Positions 40,630 through 50,668 of a stretch of DNA of 64,000 nt are shown here, one piece after another. Numbering within the stretch: the stretch's first letter is position 1; every line of letters starts with the position of its first letter. Made by a program: the position numbers and the translations under genes. The DNA is taken from contig NC_014810.2 of NCBI RefSeq assembly GCF_000200595.1, forward strand, positions 1,002,311 to 1,066,310, given 5' to 3'. The stretch is from Helicobacter felis ATCC 49179 (GTDB lineage Bacteria; Campylobacterota; Campylobacteria; Campylobacterales; Helicobacteraceae). The notes below the pieces were generated by a model. That model was not told the origin of the DNA and did no database searches. It saw only the letters and a program-made list of their open reading frames with translations.

Positions 40630-41655
40630 ATGCTTTTAAGTATTGAGAGTAGTTGTGATGATAGTTCGCTTGCCCTCACGCGCCTAGAGGACGCTAAATT
40701 ACTTTGGCATGCCAAGATTTCCCAAGAGGCAGAACACAGCGCGCATGGGGGTGTGGTGCCCGAGTTGGCCTCGCGCCTGCATGCGCATAACTTGCCCCTA
40801 CTGCTCCAAAGAGCTAAAGAGTTTTTAGCCCAAGAGAACCCCAATCCCTTTGCCCCGCTCAAGGCTATCGCTCTTACCACGCGTCCGGGATTGGCTATCA
40901 CTCTCTTAGAGGGCTTGATGATGGGCAAGGCCCTAGCACTCAGCCTAAATCTGCCTCTTATTAGCATAGATCATCTCAAAGGGCATCTTTACTCTCTGTT
41001 TATTAATCAAGCTACCCCGCGTTTTCCTCTAAGCGTGTTGCTGGTTTCTGGGGGACATACTCTTATCATAGAGGCACGCACGCCTACAGACATGCGCATT
41101 ATCGCCCAAAGCTTGGATGATAGCTTAGGAGAGAGTTTTGACAAGGTAGCGCGCATGCTAGGCTTGGGTTATCCGGGCGGTCCTGTGGTAGAAAAGTTGG
41201 CGCGTTTATGTCCTGCAGGAGAGGAATATCCCTTTCCTTTGCCCCTTAAGCAAAAAAGCGCGCTGGCTTTTAGTTTTTCAGGGCTCAAAAACGCCGTGCG
41301 CTTGGCGGTGGCTAAAGAACAGCCTTTAAGTCAAATAATGCAAGCGCGTATCTGTGCGGGGTTTCAAAAGGTCGCCTGCGCGCACTTACTGCACAAATTG
41401 CGCGCCTATTTACAAACTACCCCAGTAAGCACTCTAGGCTTGGTGGGAGGGGTGAGTGCAAATGCCTACATCCGCACGCAATTAGAAAAACTATGTGCAG
41501 AATTTGGCATAGAACTGCTATTAGCTCCCCTAGAGTTTTGCACGGATAATGCAGCAATGATTGGGCGCGCGGGGGTGGTGAGCTACCACAATGTAGAGTT
41601 TAGTAATCTACACACTCTGGATATTAACGCCCAAACCGAAATTATGCACGCTTAA
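40630..41655 (+). CDS. tsaD: tRNA N6-threonylcarbamoyladenosine transferase TsaD
   Basis: TsaD (Gcp/YgjD), 341 residues, transfers the threonylcarbamoyl group to A37 of ANN-decoding tRNAs. The N-terminal ASKHA motif is LSIESSCDDSSLAL; AHGGVVPELASRLHAHNL carries the metal-site region, LLVSGGHTLI the phosphate loop, and SFDKVARMLGLGYPGG and GGVSANAYIR follow. The ATG is 22 bases after the predicted start site. It is divergent from aguA. Confidence 0.95.
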   Translation: MLLSIESSCDDSSLALTRLEDAKLLWHAKISQEAEHSAHGGVVPELASRLHAHNLPLLLQRAKEFLAQENPNPFAPLKAIALTTRPGLAITLLEGLMMGKALALSLNLPLISIDHLKGHLYSLFINQATPRFPLSVLLVSGGHTLIIEARTPTDMRIIAQSLDDSLGESFDKVARMLGLGYPGGPVVEKLARLCPAGEEYPFPLPLKQKSALAFSFSGLKNAVRLAVAKEQPLSQIMQARICAGFQKVACAHLLHKLRAYLQTTPVSTLGLVGGVSANAYIRTQLEKLCAEFGIELLLAPLEFCTDNAAMIGRAGVVSYHNVEFSNLHTLDINAQTEIMHA

Positions 41656-41708
41656 AAATGTTTTTACTATATTCATACCCTGAAAAATAAAACACGCATG
41701 GGAGTTGT

Positions 41709-43307
41709 ATGAATATAAATCTGCAGACGCGTGCATTCTTTTATATGTTCGTCTTGATGGGTGCTTTTGTGTTCTCTATCTTTACACTGATCAAGCGGGA
41801 TTATTCTACTTTGGCTGAACTTCAGGGCCGCTCAGTTGCAAAAAGTATCAACGCTTCGATCATTAATACCATTGTGCAAGCCATCACTGTAGGAACAACT
41901 GAAGCTATTCACAAAGCCATTGATGATAGTAACAAGCTCCCGGGAGTGAAGATGAAGTTTTACCCAGGCAAGGGGGATATTAAGCTCTTTGGACTCAATG
42001 ATACTTTCACAACAGATCCTGATGTAGTGAAATATTTTGAGCATCCTAACACACCTCAAGAGGTGAGTGTGCGGGATGGAGAGAATGGAGAACGGCATGT
42101 GCGTGTTTTACAGCCTTTGGTAGGAGATAAGGGATGTGTTGCCTGCCACACGAACAATAAGGTAGGGGACATGATCGGGGTGATGCAGGTTAAACTTTCC
42201 CTAGAAGAAATTCATCGTAACGCAGACACTCTGAGCACTAAAACCCTTACTTGGATGCTAGGCATTTCCCTAGGTATCATTGCCCTCATCGCCTTCGTGG
42301 TGCAAAAAGATGTCATCCGCCCCTTGAATAATTTAAAAAACACGGCGCAGGATTTGGTATCTTCTAAAGAAGCTGATCTCACTAAGATTCTCACCATCCA
42401 ATCCAAAGATGAGATTGGGGCTGCTTGTAATTTTATCAACCAATTCGTCGCCAAAATCGCAGAGATTGTCAAAATTGGTAAGGGTATTGTAGAGGAGAAT
42501 AACCAAATAGGAGTTGCGCTCAAGGCCTCTACAGTAACTCTTAGTGAAGCGGCTGATCGTGAATTTAAATCGGTAGAAAATCTCAAAAGTATTAACCATC
42601 AGGTAAGTGAAAATCTACAATTAGCTAAGGAAAACCTAGGAGATACCATTGAAAACTTAGATCAAACTGGGGTGATTTTAGGAGCGTTCGTAGAAAAAAT
42701 CCAAAACTCCGTAGATATGATTTCAGCTTCTGCCCAAAGCCAACAAGAAATCGCTACCGAGTCTGGCGCGTTAGTCAGCCATGCCAATGAAATTAAGGGC
42801 GTGCTCACCATCATTGATGACATTGCCAACCAAACCAACTTGTTAGCTTTGAATGCTGCCATTGAAGCCGCTAGAGCGGGCGAACACGGGCGCGGGTTTG
42901 CGGTGGTGGCCGATGAGGTGCGCGATTTGGCTAGCAAAACGCAGAAATCTTTGGGGGACATCACTGCGATGGTGAATATGGTAACTCAAAGCATTGAGAA
43001 TATGGGCACACGCATTCAAAGCGTAGCCACCCAGTCTCAAGAGGTTTCTGAACAAACCTCTTTGCTCATCACAGATGCCAAAAACGCCACAGAAAACCTT
43101 GACAACACCAAGAACAAATCTCAAGAAACCCGCGACCGCACGGATGTTGTCGTGGCTAGAATGGAGGAGCTCAACCAAGTTACCTTAGATTTTCTTAATA
43201 TCTTTAGTGAGGTTAAATCAGTGCGCAAGCAACTAGAAGGACATAGCCTGAAGCTAGTTACCAAAAATCAGGAATTAGAAAGTGAGTTTGGAAAGTTCAA
43301 AGTCTAG
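41709..43307 (+). CDS. Methyl-accepting chemoreceptor with a haem-binding-type periplasmic domain
   Basis: A 532-residue chemotaxis receptor. An N-terminal helix (about 10-28), a periplasmic DUF3365/Tll0287-like domain (about 30-175), a second helix (about 180-203), a HAMP domain and a signalling domain follow in order. The periplasmic domain has GCVACH near residue 142, a c-type haem attachment motif, so a redox, oxygen or NO sensor is likely. The signalling tip [20 protein letters not shown] is the universal hairpin that binds CheW and CheA. It is a single gene between tsaD and mnmG. Confidence 0.88.
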   Translation: MNINLQTRAFFYMFVLMGAFVFSIFTLIKRDYSTLAELQGRSVAKSINASIINTIVQAITVGTTEAIHKAIDDSNKLPGVKMKFYPGKGDIKLFGLNDTFTTDPDVVKYFEHPNTPQEVSVRDGENGERHVRVLQPLVGDKGCVACHTNNKVGDMIGVMQVKLSLEEIHRNADTLSTKTLTWMLGISLGIIALIAFVVQKDVIRPLNNLKNTAQDLVSSKEADLTKILTIQSKDEIGAACNFINQFVAKIAEIVKIGKGIVEENNQIGVALKASTVTLSEAADREFKSVENLKSINHQVSENLQLAKENLGDTIENLDQTGVILGAFVEKIQNSVDMISASAQSQQEIATESGALVSHANEIKGVLTIIDDIANQTNLLALNAAIEAARAGEHGRGFAVVADEVRDLASKTQKSLGDITAMVNMVTQSIENMGTRIQSVATQSQEVSEQTSLLITDAKNATENLDNTKNKSQETRDRTDVVVARMEELNQVTLDFLNIFSEVKSVRKQLEGHSLKLVTKNQELESEFGKFKV

Positions 43308-43328
43308 GGTGTATTGGGGTTGTTGGGG

Positions 43329-43334
43329 TATAAT
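43329..43334 (+). promoter_or_regulatory. -10 box of mnmG within a GGGGT/ACCCC element
   Basis: TATAAT 21 bases before the mnmG ATG. It lies in the loop of GGGGT-ATAATA-ACCCC, and ACCCC can instead pair with the downstream GGGGTT next to the ribosome site. Confidence 0.55.
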
Positions 43335-43355
43335 AACCCCAAAAAAGGGGTTTTC

Positions 43356-45236
43356 ATGGAAGTGGATATTGTGGTTGTTGGAGGAGGGCATGCAGGCTTA
43401 GAGGCTGCCCTTGTGGGAGCGAAGATGGGCGCGCGTGTGCACATGCTCACCCTTTTAGTGGACAATATGGCTCTAGCTAGCTGTAATCCGGCCATTGGGG
43501 GATTGGGCAAAGGACACTTGGTAAAAGAGATTGACGCTTTGGGGGGAGTTATGGGGCTTTTGGCCGATAAAAGCGCGTTACAATGTCGGATACTAAATGC
43601 CTCTAAAGGGCCTGCTGTGCGGGGCACGCGCGCTCAAATTGACATGGATATTTACCGTATGGAGGCGCGCAATCTTGCCCTACAAACCCCTAATTTAAGT
43701 GTTTCTCAAGAAATGGCAGAAACTCTGTTGCTAGAGGGAGGGGCTGTGGTGGGGGTGCAAACCCATATTGGTAAAATCTATCGCGCCAAAAAGGTTATTC
43801 TCACTACGGGCACTTTTTTGCAAGGTTTGGTGCACATTGGCACGCACCAAAGCCAAAACGGGCGTTTTGGCGAAAGCGCTTCTATTGAACTCTCCAAACA
43901 TTTAAGCGCGTTAGGCTTACAAGTGGGCAGGCTTAAAACGGGCACTTGCCCTAGATTAGCCGGAGCTAGCATTGACTTTAGCCAATTAGAGCCCCACTAT
44001 GGCGACTCTATCCCTCCCAAATTCAGCCATAAAACCCACAATTTTAACCCAACCCAACTGCCCTGCTATCTGACTTACACCAATCCTAACACCCATGCGA
44101 TCATAGAGGCTAATTTACACCAAGCTCCCATGTTTAGCGGGCAGATTGAAAGCGTGGGCCCGCGCTATTGCCCTAGCATTGAGGATAAAATTTGCCGTTT
44201 TAAAGATAAGGAGCGCCACCAACTTTTTTTAGAACCCCAAACCCGCTCTGCTAGCGAATACTATGTCAATGGCTTAAGCACTTCCCTCCCCTTTGAAATT
44301 CAAGAGCAAGTTATACATTCTATCAAGGGACTAGAGAATGCCCAAATTACGCGCTATGGATATGCCATTGAATACGACTTCGTGCAACCTACCCAATTGC
44401 AACATACTTTAGAAACTAAAAAGATTCCCAATCTCTATTTGGCTGGGCAAATCAATGGCACTACCGGCTATGAAGAGGCGGCAGCCCAAGGGTTGATGGC
44501 CGGTATCAATGCTGCGCTAGGACTAGGGTTAGGAGCGCAAAAAAGCTTTGTGTTGGCGCGCAATGAGGCCTATATCGGGGTGATGATTGATGATTTAGTG
44601 TGCAAGGGCACGCAAGAACCCTATCGCATGTTCACTGCGCGTGCGGAATACCGCCTCTTACTCCGAGAGGATAACGCCCGTTTGAGACTAGGCGCGCACG
44701 CCCACGCGCTAGGTTTAATGCGTGCTTCAGAGTATCAAGAACTCCAAGCCCAACAAGAACAAATCAATCAAGCCCTGCACACTCTCCAACACACCACAAT
44801 CACTCCTAATAAACAGACTTTAGAAAAACTCCAAGCCTTAAACCAAACTCCTATTAATGATAAATGTAATGGCGTGTTTTTAGCCGGACGGGATGGCTTT
44901 GAGGAGGCGGATCTGCGGGCTTTTTTTGAGTGTTTGCGAAATTTAGATAGCGTGGTGCTCGAACAAGTCAAAATCACATGCAAATACCATAGCTATATTG
45001 AAAAACAGAGCGAATCCATCGCCAAAATGCAGAACTTAGGAGAGAGCAAAATTCCCTCAGATTTTAATTTTGAAAAAATCACCGGGCTGGGTTTAGAAGC
45101 CATTGAAAAGCTCAGCAAACACCGCCCTCAAACTTTACTAGAGGCTTCCTATATCAGTGGGATCACCCCGGCTAATATCGAGGTTTTGCAACTCTACTTA
45201 CATCTGCACGCTAAGGCTAAGGGGGTGCTTTCATGA
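43356..45236 (+). CDS. mnmG: tRNA uridine 5-carboxymethylaminomethyl modification enzyme MnmG
   Basis: MnmG (GidA), 626 residues, an FAD protein that acts with MnmE on wobble U34. The FAD motif is [20 protein letters not shown] at the N-terminus; [22 protein letters not shown] (in two parts) and [11 protein letters not shown] are family signatures, with [16 protein letters not shown] later. I chose ATG 43356 because it gives the expected N-terminus and follows AAGGGG; the frame is open 14 codons upstream. The stop overlaps dapE by 4 bases. Confidence 0.97.
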   Translation: MEVDIVVVGGGHAGLEAALVGAKMGARVHMLTLLVDNMALASCNPAIGGLGKGHLVKEIDALGGVMGLLADKSALQCRILNASKGPAVRGTRAQIDMDIYRMEARNLALQTPNLSVSQEMAETLLLEGGAVVGVQTHIGKIYRAKKVILTTGTFLQGLVHIGTHQSQNGRFGESASIELSKHLSALGLQVGRLKTGTCPRLAGASIDFSQLEPHYGDSIPPKFSHKTHNFNPTQLPCYLTYTNPNTHAIIEANLHQAPMFSGQIESVGPRYCPSIEDKICRFKDKERHQLFLEPQTRSASEYYVNGLSTSLPFEIQEQVIHSIKGLENAQITRYGYAIEYDFVQPTQLQHTLETKKIPNLYLAGQINGTTGYEEAAAQGLMAGINAALGLGLGAQKSFVLARNEAYIGVMIDDLVCKGTQEPYRMFTARAEYRLLLREDNARLRLGAHAHALGLMRASEYQELQAQQEQINQALHTLQHTTITPNKQTLEKLQALNQTPINDKCNGVFLAGRDGFEEADLRAFFECLRNLDSVVLEQVKITCKYHSYIEKQSESIAKMQNLGESKIPSDFNFEKITGLGLEAIEKLSKHRPQTLLEASYISGITPANIEVLQLYLHLHAKAKGVLS

Positions 45237-46378
45237 ATGTCGTGCAACTGACTCAAAAGCTCATCAGTTACCAAACCATCACTCCAAAAGAGGAAGGGAT
45301 TTTTGATTGTGTCGGGGCGGTTTTGAGAGACTTTGAAGTGTTGCGCGCCGATCAAAATGGCGTGAGCAATGTCTTTTTTTACAAACGCTTTGGTGATCCT
45401 GCCCAAACTCCCCTGCATTTTTGCTTTGCCGGGCATATTGATGTCGTGCCTGTAGGGGCGGGATGGAAGCATGATCCCTTTGAGGGCGTGGTGGAGGATG
45501 ATATTTTGTATGGGCGCGGAGCACAGGACATGAAAGGAGGAATAGGGGCTTTTTTAAGCGCATTGCACGCCGTGTGTGCTGAGCTTGCAGACAATCCTCC
45601 CCCCCTCATTCTCTCTGTTTTGCTCACTAGCGATGAAGAGGGCGCTGCGCGTTTTGGGACTAAATACATGCTCGAGGTCTTGCAAGAAAAAAATCTCTTG
45701 CCCCATTATGCCTTAGTCGCTGAACCTACCAGTGCCAAGTTGTTAGGCGATAGCGTTAAAATCGGAAGGCGGGGGTCTATTGGAGGGAAAATCATAGTGC
45801 AGGGCATTCCCGGGCATGTTGCCTACCCTAAAACCTCCCTCAATCCTATCAATCTTATCGCTGATAAGCTCAATCTCATCGCCGATGCGCACTTGGATAA
45901 AGCCAATGCCCATTTTGAGCCCTCTAGGTTGGTCATTACCTCGCTAAAAAGCATTTCAGACGCAGAGAATGTTACCCCTCAAACCCTAGAAATCTGTTTT
46001 AATGTGCGCCATTCCCCCCAAGTTACCCTAGAGGATGTGGCCCATTTCTTAGACGCTATTTTAGAAAAAGTCCCTTGCAGTATAACTTTACAGCAAAATT
46101 CTCTGCCCTTTTTGAGTTCTCAAAACTGCGCCTTAGTTGGGCACATTCAAGAGGCTATCACCGCAGTGCTTGAGCGCACGCCTTCGCTCAACACTTATGG
46201 AGGCACTAGCGATGCGCGTTTTTTTGCTGCCTGCGGAGTGGAGGTGGTAGAATTTGGTCTGCTCAATAGCCATATCCATTCCATTGATGAATGCGTATCT
46301 ATTGAAGATTTGAATAATCTTTGTGCGGTCTTTGTAGAATTATTACATCTTATTATTAAGGAAGCGCATGGCAAATAA
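45233..46378 (+). CDS. dapE: Succinyl-diaminopimelate desuccinylase
   Basis: DapE, 381 residues, a two-zinc M20 peptidase-family enzyme that removes succinate from N-succinyl-L,L-diaminopimelate for lysine and peptidoglycan synthesis. [17 protein letters not shown] has the first zinc His, [16 protein letters not shown] the bridging Asp, LTSDEEG the catalytic Glu pair, and the C-terminal [12 protein letters not shown] the last His. It follows mnmG as in H. pylori. Confidence 0.96.
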   Translation: MNVVQLTQKLISYQTITPKEEGIFDCVGAVLRDFEVLRADQNGVSNVFFYKRFGDPAQTPLHFCFAGHIDVVPVGAGWKHDPFEGVVEDDILYGRGAQDMKGGIGAFLSALHAVCAELADNPPPLILSVLLTSDEEGAARFGTKYMLEVLQEKNLLPHYALVAEPTSAKLLGDSVKIGRRGSIGGKIIVQGIPGHVAYPKTSLNPINLIADKLNLIADAHLDKANAHFEPSRLVITSLKSISDAENVTPQTLEICFNVRHSPQVTLEDVAHFLDAILEKVPCSITLQQNSLPFLSSQNCALVGHIQEAITAVLERTPSLNTYGGTSDARFFAACGVEVVEFGLLNSHIHSIDECVSIEDLNNLCAVFVELLHLIIKEAHGK

Positions 46379-46715
46379 GCATTTAGTTTTCAGTTCAGAT
46401 AAAATCGGAGAGGGGGATTTGGGGGCTAAAGTGGCGGTGGGTTTTTTACACAGCCTTGTGGGCGTGTCTAAAGATTTGCTACCCCAAAAGGTCATTTTTT
46501 TAAATCGTGGGGTGCTCTTGAGCACACACAACACCCATATAGACAACACCCAAGCCTTGCAGACTTTAGAAAATTTAGAAAAACTAGGGGTAGAAATTCT
46601 CTCTTGTCAAACCTGTGTGGAGCATTTTGGCGCAAAGGTCGCCGTGGGCAGACTTACCAACGCCTCTGAAGTGTTGCAATATCTGCTCAGTAGCCAAAAT
46701 GCTATCTCGTTTTAA
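46368..46715 (+). CDS. DsrE/YedF-like protein
   Basis: A 115-residue cytosolic protein resembling the C-terminal DsrE-like half of YedF: SSDKIGEGD at the start, KVIFLNRGVLL in the middle, and LGVEILSCQTCVEHFG with a conserved Cys. DsrE-like proteins act in sulfur or selenium transfer. A TusA/SirA-like N-terminal half is absent. It overlaps dapE by 11 bases. The precise role is unknown. Confidence 0.75.
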   Translation: MANKHLVFSSDKIGEGDLGAKVAVGFLHSLVGVSKDLLPQKVIFLNRGVLLSTHNTHIDNTQALQTLENLEKLGVEILSCQTCVEHFGAKVAVGRLTNASEVLQYLLSSQNAISF

Positions 46716-47392
46716 TGCTCCGAGCTACCTTTAGGGTAACAAAAACGATACCCCCTGCGGCGCACGGTTTCTACAGTGGAGATGCCTAAGGGTTTGTCCA
46801 TTTTTTGGCGAATCTGATTGATCGCCACTTCGATCACATTAGGAGTTACTAACTCTGGCTCTTCCCAAATGGCATCTAGTAACTGCTCTTTGGAAACGAT
46901 CTGATCGCGATGGCGGGCTAAATGGGTGAGTACCTCAAAGGGTTTGCCTTTCACCTCAATTTCTTTGCCTTTGTAGATAATCTTTTCCTCATCAGGGTTG
47001 ATGACTAAGTCCTCAATCTCAATAATGCTTGAACCCCAAAAGCGCAAGCGCGCCTCAATCCTAGCGGCTAACACGCCAAAATCAAAGGGTTTTACGATGA
47101 AATCATCCACACCCTCTTTAAAAGCCTTGATTTCCTGTTCGCTAGAGGCTTTGTTAGTGAGCATGATACTTACAATAGTAGGATGTTTGGACTTAGCATA
47201 GGGGATGAGATTTAGCCCACTTCCATCGCTGAGCTCCAAACCGACTAAGATCAGATCGTAATTGCGGATACTGATGTAGTATTCCCCATCCTCCAAATTC
47301 TCCGCTGTGTCTACCTGAAAACCCTTTTCGCCCAAATAAACACCGATCTGTTTGCTCAAGTGAGCATCGTGTTCCACTAATAAAATGCGCAT
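46712..47392 (-). CDS. hsrA: Atypical orphan response regulator HsrA
   Basis: A 226-residue OmpR-type regulator closely matching H. pylori HsrA (HP1043), including the DNA-binding half from SPDEEKIIYKG-like sequence through VETVRRRGYRFCYPK. HsrA is an essential homeostatic regulator controlling basic metabolism and redox genes without phosphorylation. Consistent with this, the receiver lacks the phosphoacceptor Asp: the strand reads YDLILVGLEL where typical regulators have Asp at the Gly. No histidine kinase is adjacent. I chose ATG 47392, five bases after AAGGA; a TTG one codon upstream is an alternative. Confidence 0.93.
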   Translation of the reverse strand: MRILLVEHDAHLSKQIGVYLGEKGFQVDTAENLEDGEYYISIRNYDLILVGLELSDGSGLNLIPYAKSKHPTIVSIMLTNKASSEQEIKAFKEGVDDFIVKPFDFGVLAARIEARLRFWGSSIIEIEDLVINPDEEKIIYKGKEIEVKGKPFEVLTHLARHRDQIVSKEQLLDAIWEEPELVTPNVIEVAINQIRQKMDKPLGISTVETVRRRGYRFCYPKGSSEH

Positions 47393-47528
47393 CAAAATCC
47401 TTTGTTGTCAAACTTAAAGAATTATAACATATTTTGCACAATCAGGTTTCGATAGCAATGGCTTCAATGACATCAAAACTTGAAAGATTTGAATGGGGCA
47501 GATTCTACCATCTTCACTAAAAACGCGC

Positions 47529-49256
47529 CTACCAGCGATAACCCAAAGAGGCAGAAAAAATGCGCAGTTGGCCAATATTATTGGATTGATAATAACTTTT
47601 GCGGTTACTCTTAAAGGTAAAAGTCCCCCCCCAACCAATATCAAATCCTCTAAAATTATATTTTGCTCCAAAGGCGATCGTGTAGCCATTAGAGTCGGGA
47701 ATACCAATGGCATCTTGAGGACTGGGGGCTTGATCGTAACTTAGTGCGCCCATTAGGCGTAAGTTTCTGCCCATGTAAGTTGTGCCAATTCTAAAAGTGT
47801 TGGTGTCTCTCCAACCCGCCCCCATGTTCATCACACTATTAAAATCTGCAAGCCCTACCATCTTTTTAAGCGTAGAGGAGCTCAAAAACTGCACGGTGCC
47901 CCCGATGCCTTGATAGCTGGCATTAGCAAAGTCTGGAGTTACTAAGAATTTATTCCCTTGAGACCAAAAGGTGCGTTCGTACACGCCCTCTACACGCAAA
48001 TGGTGTTTGAAAAACTCATGGGCATAGGCGATATTAATCACCTGAGGCAGAGAAACATTAATATTCAAACTGCCCTTAGTGAGCACATTGCCTAGACTAG
48101 GTCCTAGCTTGGTTAAAGCAGTCAAACTACCTTTCATGTTAAAAGTCGCGCTACTATTATAAACTATGGAAAACATGCCACTATTAAAAATGCGCATGCT
48201 TGCAGCAATCTTATAACCCCCGCTCCACGCGCTCCCATTACTCTGTTGCACCACCTGAGAAGTGCCATAGAGATCAGAGATAGCCTCTTGCAACCCACTA
48301 TTTTTCATCACCATTTTAAGTTGGTTATAGAAAACCTGACATTGTGGGGAGTTTTGATCCATGTCAGCCTTGCAGTTAGTAGCTGCGGTGTCGCCAATGC
48401 TGGCAAGTTGTGTGCGCATGCTTGAGGGCACTTGTTGGCTAAAAACATTATTGGGCAAACCCAAAATTTGATCTCCAGTGAGCACAGAAGCTCCGTGCAG
48501 AGGGACATAAACGGTGTTATTAAAACTCCCCGTTGCGTATAATCCGCGCGCACTCACGCCCACAGAGAAGCGGTTATTTAGCGTGTAGCTCATGCTAGGG
48601 GCAAGCTCCACCATCATAATAAACACATTTTGCAAAAACTCTCCGCCTAAGCCATTCCACTTCATACCCAGCCCAGAGGGAGCGGTAAAACTCCCCCCAA
48701 AAGTAAAGCCATTGTGGGTGCGGGTTTTATAAAAAAACTTAGGGAGCACAAAATTGGTCGTGCCTGTCCAACCACGCACGACCTGATTACTGGGCAAAGA
48801 GGCCACTGTGGTAACTTTTTGATTGGTAAGATTTTGCAGATTTTGGACAAGTTCCATCACTGTCTTTAATCCACCGTCAACTAGAGTTTTGCCAATTTCT
48901 GAGGCCAAACTTCCTAAACCCAAAGCTTGGACAATAGCGAGCATATTTTCCTTAGATTTGTCAATTTTGAGGCTTGTGATGGAATATAGACCTTGATTGG
49001 TGCTAGGCACCATAAATTGAAAAGCGGGGATATTGATGACCGTGCTGGTAACCTCAAATTCACTTTGATTTTCGCCCCAATCGTTGTTAAAGCCCATATT
49101 AGCGGGGTTATAGTAGCTCGCATCTGCTCCGCGCGCCCCAGCAATATAAGCAGAGCCTAGAGCGGTGCCATTGAGACTTTGTTCAGAAACCTTAAATCCA
49201 TTAGCTCCTACAGCTATAGGCAGACAAACATAAAAATATCTGAGCCAAAGACGCAT
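47529..49256 (-). CDS. FadL-type outer-membrane transport protein
   Basis: A 575-residue outer-membrane protein of the FadL/OmpP1/TodX family, which moves hydrophobic compounds such as long-chain fatty acids. A signal peptide is followed by the family N-terminal hatch: EQSLNGTALGSAYIAGA and ADASYYNPANMGF. The rest alternates beta-strands and ends in a porin-type ASLGYRW. H. pylori HP0839 is the likely orthologue and also lies beside a small lipoprotein. A G8 tract on the coding strand falls in the penultimate strand region. Confidence 0.88.
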   Translation of the reverse strand: MRLWLRYFYVCLPIAVGANGFKVSEQSLNGTALGSAYIAGARGADASYYNPANMGFNNDWGENQSEFEVTSTVINIPAFQFMVPSTNQGLYSITSLKIDKSKENMLAIVQALGLGSLASEIGKTLVDGGLKTVMELVQNLQNLTNQKVTTVASLPSNQVVRGWTGTTNFVLPKFFYKTRTHNGFTFGGSFTAPSGLGMKWNGLGGEFLQNVFIMMVELAPSMSYTLNNRFSVGVSARGLYATGSFNNTVYVPLHGASVLTGDQILGLPNNVFSQQVPSSMRTQLASIGDTAATNCKADMDQNSPQCQVFYNQLKMVMKNSGLQEAISDLYGTSQVVQQSNGSAWSGGYKIAASMRIFNSGMFSIVYNSSATFNMKGSLTALTKLGPSLGNVLTKGSLNINVSLPQVINIAYAHEFFKHHLRVEGVYERTFWSQGNKFLVTPDFANASYQGIGGTVQFLSSSTLKKMVGLADFNSVMNMGAGWRDTNTFRIGTTYMGRNLRLMGALSYDQAPSPQDAIGIPDSNGYTIAFGAKYNFRGFDIGWGGTFTFKSNRKSYYQSNNIGQLRIFSASLGYRW

Positions 49257-49259
49257 TGT

Positions 49260-49871
49260 TCAAGGGTGGTATTGCTCGATCACCACCGCAATATTTGCAC
49301 TCATATTTTGAAACAAAATTTTACCCGGTTTGCGTTCGTAATAAACTACCTGTCCATTTTGCACAAAGCGTTGAATGAGATCACCATTGGGTTCAATGCG
49401 CTTGCCAACTCCTTTAAAAATATCGTGTCCTAAGACAATGTCATCAAAGAGATTAGCATAACTCACGCTTCCGAACATATCCTTAGCAGCCGTCCATTTG
49501 GGGCTACAAGTGCTAGAAAAACAAAGATAGCTTTTCTTGATAGTGATAGTGCCTATTTTTTTGCTCAATTTATATAAAGTAAGTTGGACATTACCCTCTG
49601 GGTCATGCCCAATGGTGCCATAATCATAAAAGCGGAAAACGGGCGTGTAAATATAAATAAGTTTGAATTGTTCTAAGGCCTTCTTACGCGCCTCTGCTTC
49701 TTGAGCTTTGCGCTGTTGTTCTTGTTCTTGTTTGGAAAGTTTTTTAGGCTTAGGCTTAGAAACTTTTTCGTGTTTAGAGGTTTTCTTAGGTTTAGGTGTC
49801 TTGTGTCCACAAGCGGCAAAAAAGAGCCCTAAACTTAGGGCTATGAAGAAAGTTTTAGGAAAGATAGCCAT
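49260..49871 (-). CDS. Lysine-rich lipoprotein next to the FadL gene
   Basis: A 203-residue lipoprotein: lipobox FFAACG near residues 16-21, then a basic linker (TPKPKKTSKHEKVSKPKPKK), a short charged helix, and a C-terminal domain with a Cys pair (YLCFSSTC). The orthologue of H. pylori HP0838 by synteny. The pair with the upstream FlgP-like gene resembles the flgP-flgQ arrangement of Campylobacter, so a link with the flagellar basal disk is possible but uncertain. Confidence 0.65.
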   Translation of the reverse strand: MAIFPKTFFIALSLGLFFAACGHKTPKPKKTSKHEKVSKPKPKKLSKQEQEQQRKAQEAEARKKALEQFKLIYIYTPVFRFYDYGTIGHDPEGNVQLTLYKLSKKIGTITIKKSYLCFSSTCSPKWTAAKDMFGSVSYANLFDDIVLGHDIFKGVGKRIEPNGDLIQRFVQNGQVVYYERKPGKILFQNMSANIAVVIEQYHP

Positions 49872-49903
49872 ACCCTAGCATTACACAGAAACACTTAGGC
49901 GAC

Positions 49904-50593
49904 CTAGCCCCGCCCTGCATTGAATACGCTATACCAAATGCGCCCGTCTAATTTAAGTTCCATACTCACCTGACACAAACCATCTTTATAGATCGTCTCT
50001 GTGATCTCGGCATTGCGGATTAGGGCGTTTACTTTAGTTTTAATCACAGAGTTCTGTAAAATCATGTCTTTCACCGTGTCAGTGGCGTTCACTCTGATCC
50101 CATACATTTTTTCGCCCAACTGGCGGTAGCCATCCACAATAGCCGCGCGTTTAGCTAAGGCCAAAGCTTGAGAAGGCGAGATAGTGGACTCGGGCGCAAC
50201 TCCCATACCCACAGCACTCAACTCGATAATATTGGTGGGAGTGAGAACGGGCGTGTTGGGAACCATCGCTGGGGTAGGCGCGCTGTTAGAAATCCCACTT
50301 TGTGCCGAGTTATCAAAGCGAGGCTCTGGAGCGGGCGTAGCAGGAGCGGATGCTACGGGAGCAGGATTAGTTACCCCCCTAGGTGAAAAGCCTTGTGGCA
50401 TAGGAGGACGGCTAGTGCTGTTAAAAGTGGTAGGGGGGTAAATGGGGGCCTGCAAGCCTGTAGCAGAAGGGGGAATAAGTTGCGCCGTCCCTGCTCGCTT
50501 AAACCCGCACCCGGCCACCATCAACACTAGGCCTACACATAGAGGTAGGGGGGCAAAACGCCAAGTCTGACCCACACGCACCTTTTGCTTCAT
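49904..50593 (-). CDS. LPP20-family lipoprotein, FlgP-like
   Basis: A 229-residue lipoprotein with lipobox MVAGCG near 25-30, a Pro/Ala/Asn-rich linker, then the LPP20 domain (about 140-225): ALALAKRAAIVDGYRQLGEK, RVNATDTVKDMILQNS and DGLCQVSMELKLDGR. This domain is close to Campylobacter FlgP, which forms the outer-membrane basal disk of the flagellar motor. That makes a flagellar-disk function a reasonable hypothesis; other LPP20 proteins in Helicobacter are surface lipoproteins. Confidence 0.7.
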   Translation of the reverse strand: MKQKVRVGQTWRFAPLPLCVGLVLMVAGCGFKRAGTAQLIPPSATGLQAPIYPPTTFNSTSRPPMPQGFSPRGVTNPAPVASAPATPAPEPRFDNSAQSGISNSAPTPAMVPNTPVLTPTNIIELSAVGMGVAPESTISPSQALALAKRAAIVDGYRQLGEKMYGIRVNATDTVKDMILQNSVIKTKVNALIRNAEITETIYKDGLCQVSMELKLDGRIWYSVFNAGRG

Positions 50594-50668
50594 CGCTCAC
50601 CTTTTTTAATGATTTAATCCCCTATTATAACATAAAAATATGATGAAAACATGAACAGGACACAGAGC

